A stretch of DNA of 64,000 nt from JANNVK01 sp031430435 (GTDB taxonomy: Bacteria > Acidobacteriota > Blastocatellia > Pyrinomonadales > Pyrinomonadaceae): NCBI GenBank assembly GCA_031430435.1, contig JANPBM010000024.1:1-64000 (forward strand), in the 5' to 3' direction. Position numbers and translations under genes: made by a program. Of this stretch, positions 61,690-64,000 are shown piece by piece. Below the pieces are notes generated by a model. The model had not been told where the DNA came from and searched no databases. It worked only from the letters and a program-made list of their open reading frames with translations. Position 1 is the first letter of the stretch. Each line of letters starts with the position of its first letter.

Positions 61690-63141
61690 CTATTCGCCGA
61701 GTTCAAATTTTTCCAATAACTTTTCGATGACTTTTTCCGTCCGCACACCGCGCGAACCTTTCACCAAGACTAAATCGCCCGCTTTAATCTCGTTAATTAA
61801 AAAATCGCCGGCTTCCGTTGAATTTGCAAAAGTCTTTGTTTCGCGCAAACCGTTTTGCGTTGCGCCCAAAATCAGTTCGCTCGCCAAACCGCGCACACCG
61901 TAGAGAATATCGATGCCGCCGGCGGCAATTTTCGCGCCTGTTTCACGGTGAATCGCGGCTTCATTTTCGCCGAGTTCGAGCATTTCGCCCGCAATCACAA
62001 TTTTTCGCGTCGCAAATTGTCCGCCTTCGACCAAAGTTTCAATCATTCCGAGCAATGCCGCCGGATTTGAGTTATACGAATCGTTGATAACCGTAAAACC
62101 TGCTTTGAAATGCAAAACTTCGCCGCGTTGCGCCGGTGGTTCGACTGTTTTCAAACTTTCCGCGATTTCAACGGCGGACATTCCGAAAAGATGTCCGACG
62201 GCGGACGCGGCAAGCGCGTTTAAGATGTTGTGTTTACCCGATAATTTGAACGCAACTTCGGCTTCGCCGGTCGGAGTTGCAAGCGTAAAAGTTGTTTCGC
62301 CGAAACGCTCGAACTTAATGTTTTTCGCCATCACATCAGCTTTGTTTTCAATGCCGAAACTGACGTATTTATCGCATAACACCTTCATTGCCATAACGCG
62401 AAAATCGTCCGCGTTCAAAACAGCCGTTCCTTCGCTTCGCATTCCTTCAACGAGTTCGGCTTTAGCTTTCGCCACGTTTTCAATCGAACCTAAATGCTCG
62501 ACGTGAACAGGCAAAACGTTTAATTCAACGGCAATATCAGGCGGTGTAATGCGACACAAACGAGCAATTTCGTTGTTCGGCGTGGACATTCCCATTTCCA
62601 ATACGGCGACATCGTAAGTTGAATCTTTGGCGAGGTTCAAAACCGTTATCGGCAAACCTAAACCGTTGTTGTAATTTTTGATATTTCGCAAAACCTTGCG
62701 ACTATTCGACGATAAAACGTGAGCCGTGAGTTCTTTGGCGGTAGTTTTTCCCGCGCTTCCGGTAATTGCGACAACGGGTTTATTCCATTCCGAATAAACA
62801 CCGTGAGCAAGTAATTGAAAGGCTAAAATACAATCGTTGACGAACAAAAGTTTGTCGCGAAAAGGTTCTAAAATCGCTTTATGTTCTTCGTAACGATCCG
62901 GGCGAACAACACAAACAGACGCTCCTTGAGCGAATGCTTGCGGAATAAATATATGAGAATCGCTAAAATCACCATTGAAACAATTATTGGCGTAATCGGG
63001 TTGTGAAAGGGCAAAAAAGACACCGCCCGCCGGCACTTCGCGCGAGTCAAGAGCAAACGCATTGACTTCAACCGCAAGCAAAGCGGGATTAAGGGCGGAA
63101 GCATCGGCTTCCATATATTCGGCAACGATTTCTAGTTTCAA
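61690..63141 (-). CDS. murF: UDP-MurNAc-tripeptide--D-Ala-D-Ala ligase MurF
   Basis: Adds D-Ala-D-Ala to UDP-MurNAc-tripeptide. 483 aa. ATP loop ITGSAGKTTAKEL (~129-141), YNNGLGLPITVL, LEMGMS, NDSYNSNPAA. The start is TTG at 63141, overlapping the ftsI stop as TTGA; the first ATG is ten codons later. MurE, which normally precedes MurF, is not encoded between ftsI and murF. Confidence 0.96.
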   Translation of the reverse strand: MKLEIVAEYMEADASALNPALLAVEVNAFALDSREVPAGGVFFALSQPDYANNCFNGDFSDSHIFIPQAFAQGASVCVVRPDRYEEHKAILEPFRDKLLFVNDCILAFQLLAHGVYSEWNKPVVAITGSAGKTTAKELTAHVLSSNSRKVLRNIKNYNNGLGLPITVLNLAKDSTYDVAVLEMGMSTPNNEIARLCRITPPDIAVELNVLPVHVEHLGSIENVAKAKAELVEGMRSEGTAVLNADDFRVMAMKVLCDKYVSFGIENKADVMAKNIKFERFGETTFTLATPTGEAEVAFKLSGKHNILNALAASAVGHLFGMSAVEIAESLKTVEPPAQRGEVLHFKAGFTVINDSYNSNPAALLGMIETLVEGGQFATRKIVIAGEMLELGENEAAIHRETGAKIAAGGIDILYGVRGLASELILGATQNGLRETKTFANSTEAGDFLINEIKAGDLVLVKGSRGVRTEKVIEKLLEKFELGE

Positions 63142-64000
63142 GTTTTATCTTTCCCTGATGATTTATTTTTTGCTTCGTCTTTCGGCTTCGCTTCTTTTAA
63201 AGTTTTCGAGTCTTTCGAGTCTTTTGAATCTTTTGTTTCCCCCGAATTTTTTGATTCCTTGACCGGTTTATTTTCGGCAACCTCGGTTTTAGTCGGTTTC
63301 GCCGATTTCTCGGACTTCTTATCGTTATTCAGCGTTTTCGGCGCATCGACTTTCTTTACTTTCTCGGCTTTCTCGACCTTATGACCGCCTTTATCTTCGG
63401 TAATCAATTCTGCCGAAGTATTTGGCTTGGTGCCGTCGGCTTCAACGCCTAATTCGGGCAAAATCTGTTCGGCGATTTCACGAAAAATCGGTGCGGCAAC
63501 GTGTCCGCCGTCCCGAAATTCGCCTTTCGGTTCATCCAAAACCACAACGATAACAACCGCCGAATTTTCCATCGGAGCAATGCCCGCAAAAGACGAAACA
63601 TATTTTTCTTGGTTGATACGTTTCAGTTTTTCGTCGTACTTCCACGCCGTCCCGGTTTTGCCGATGACCGTGTAACCGTTTAGTTGCGCTCTCACACCTG
63701 TTCCCGCTAAAACTACTTTTTGCAACATTTTACGCATTGCAGTCGCAGTTTCGGGCGTGATTACCTGAACCGATTCGGGGGAATTTTGCGGCAGAATATT
63801 TCCGTCCGCTTCTCTGATTTCTTTTATTATGTGCGGCTTGATTCTTATGCCACCGTTGGCAATAGTCGCAAATGCCGAAGCATTTTGCAAGGTGGTGATA
63901 CCAATTTCATAACCGAGCGACATCGAAGCCAAAGAATCGGGATTCCAATTTTGAATCGGATGCAAAATCCCGCCGGTTTCAGCCGGAAGTTCGATGCCGG
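63138..64000 (-). CDS. ftsI: Division transpeptidase FtsI/PBP3-like, C-terminal part
   Basis: The frame is open to the right edge of the window, so only the last ~287 residues are visible. They are the transpeptidase domain: MSLGYEIGITTLQ, IANGG, and the KTG motif in VIGKTGTAWKYDE. The active-site Ser (SxxK) lies outside. From about 175 residues after the visible start the protein turns into a long Lys/Glu/Ser/Asp-rich tail ending DSKDSKDSKTLKE...SGKDKT, not usual for FtsI. Assignment to FtsI rather than another class B PBP rests on the dcw context. Confidence 0.85.
   Translation of the reverse strand, partial: GIELPAETGGILHPIQNWNPDSLASMSLGYEIGITTLQNASAFATIANGGIRIKPHIIKEIREADGNILPQNSPESVQVITPETATAMRKMLQKVVLAGTGVRAQLNGYTVIGKTGTAWKYDEKLKRINQEKYVSSFAGIAPMENSAVVIVVVLDEPKGEFRDGGHVAAPIFREIAEQILPELGVEADGTKPNTSAELITEDKGGHKVEKAEKVKKVDAPKTLNNDKKSEKSAKPTKTEVAENKPVKESKNSGETKDSKDSKDSKTLKEAKPKDEAKNKSSGKDKT

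Overview
The window reads as chromosomal DNA of a moderately AT-rich, diderm (Gram-negative) bacterium. Kdo (lipopolysaccharide) genes are present (kdsC, kdsA). So are several families common in Acidobacteriota: a winged-helix/PD40 membrane regulator, an Asp-box (VPS10/sortilin-like) secreted protein, and TPR proteins with metalloprotease-like domains. I infer Acidobacteriota, probably class Blastocatellia. That placement is an inference from gene content and the partial 16S rRNA, not a computed phylogeny.

Layout. 1-802: 5' part of a 16S rRNA gene on the minus strand, its AT-rich leader, and three tandem near-identical rRNA promoters ending at the stop codon of kdsC. 803-8561: kdsC, a degenerate M1-peptidase/TPR protein, an exonuclease pseudogene, a PD40 regulator, small unknown genes and kdsA. 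8689-11224: three tandem paralogous secreted proteins of unknown function. 11321-18961: SelO, the Asp-box protein, a subtilisin-like protease and small secreted proteins. 19085-21588: rsmI, then an AT-rich stretch with two paralogous small membrane proteins and a palindromic putative operator. 21548-30806: pirin, an L,D-transpeptidase, an M50-like protease, an FHA-GGDEF cyclase, a secreted nuclease, rlmN, a DsbD-alpha-like protein and a TPR metalloprotease with a duplicated tail domain. 30891-36091: an EEP hydrolase, YebC, RDD, DUF167, YggT and CBS proteins, a membrane protein and a tRNA(CAU). 36140-41634: a thioredoxin-reductase-like flavoprotein, hydrolases and a pectate-lyase-fold protein. 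41530-46024: valS followed 4 bp later by an ATPase gene and a PD-(D/E)XK-like partner. 46154-49394: two response regulators and pdxA. 49487-64000: a division and cell-wall (dcw) cluster, read leftward as ftsI-murF-mraY-murD-ftsW-murG-[restriction-modification gene]-murC-ftsQ-ftsA-ftsZ.

How the genes work together. The dcw genes make lipid II (MurF, MraY, MurD, MurG, MurC) and build the divisome (FtsI, FtsW, FtsQ, FtsA, FtsZ). murE, murB and ddl are absent from the cluster. KdsA and KdsC catalyse two steps of Kdo synthesis. RsmI and RlmN modify rRNA, and ValS charges tRNA.

Most interesting. (1) A two-gene AT-rich cassette directly behind valS pairs a DNA-repair/OLD-like ATPase with a small protein carrying a PD-(D/E)XK-like core, a plausible undescribed defence module. 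(2) A single-polypeptide nuclease-methyltransferase-specificity protein lies between murG and murC. (3) Three tandem paralogs share a CxxxxCxGLP motif. (4) Heptanucleotide repeats invade dcw gene ends and form hairpins. (5) The rRNA operon has three tandem promoters.
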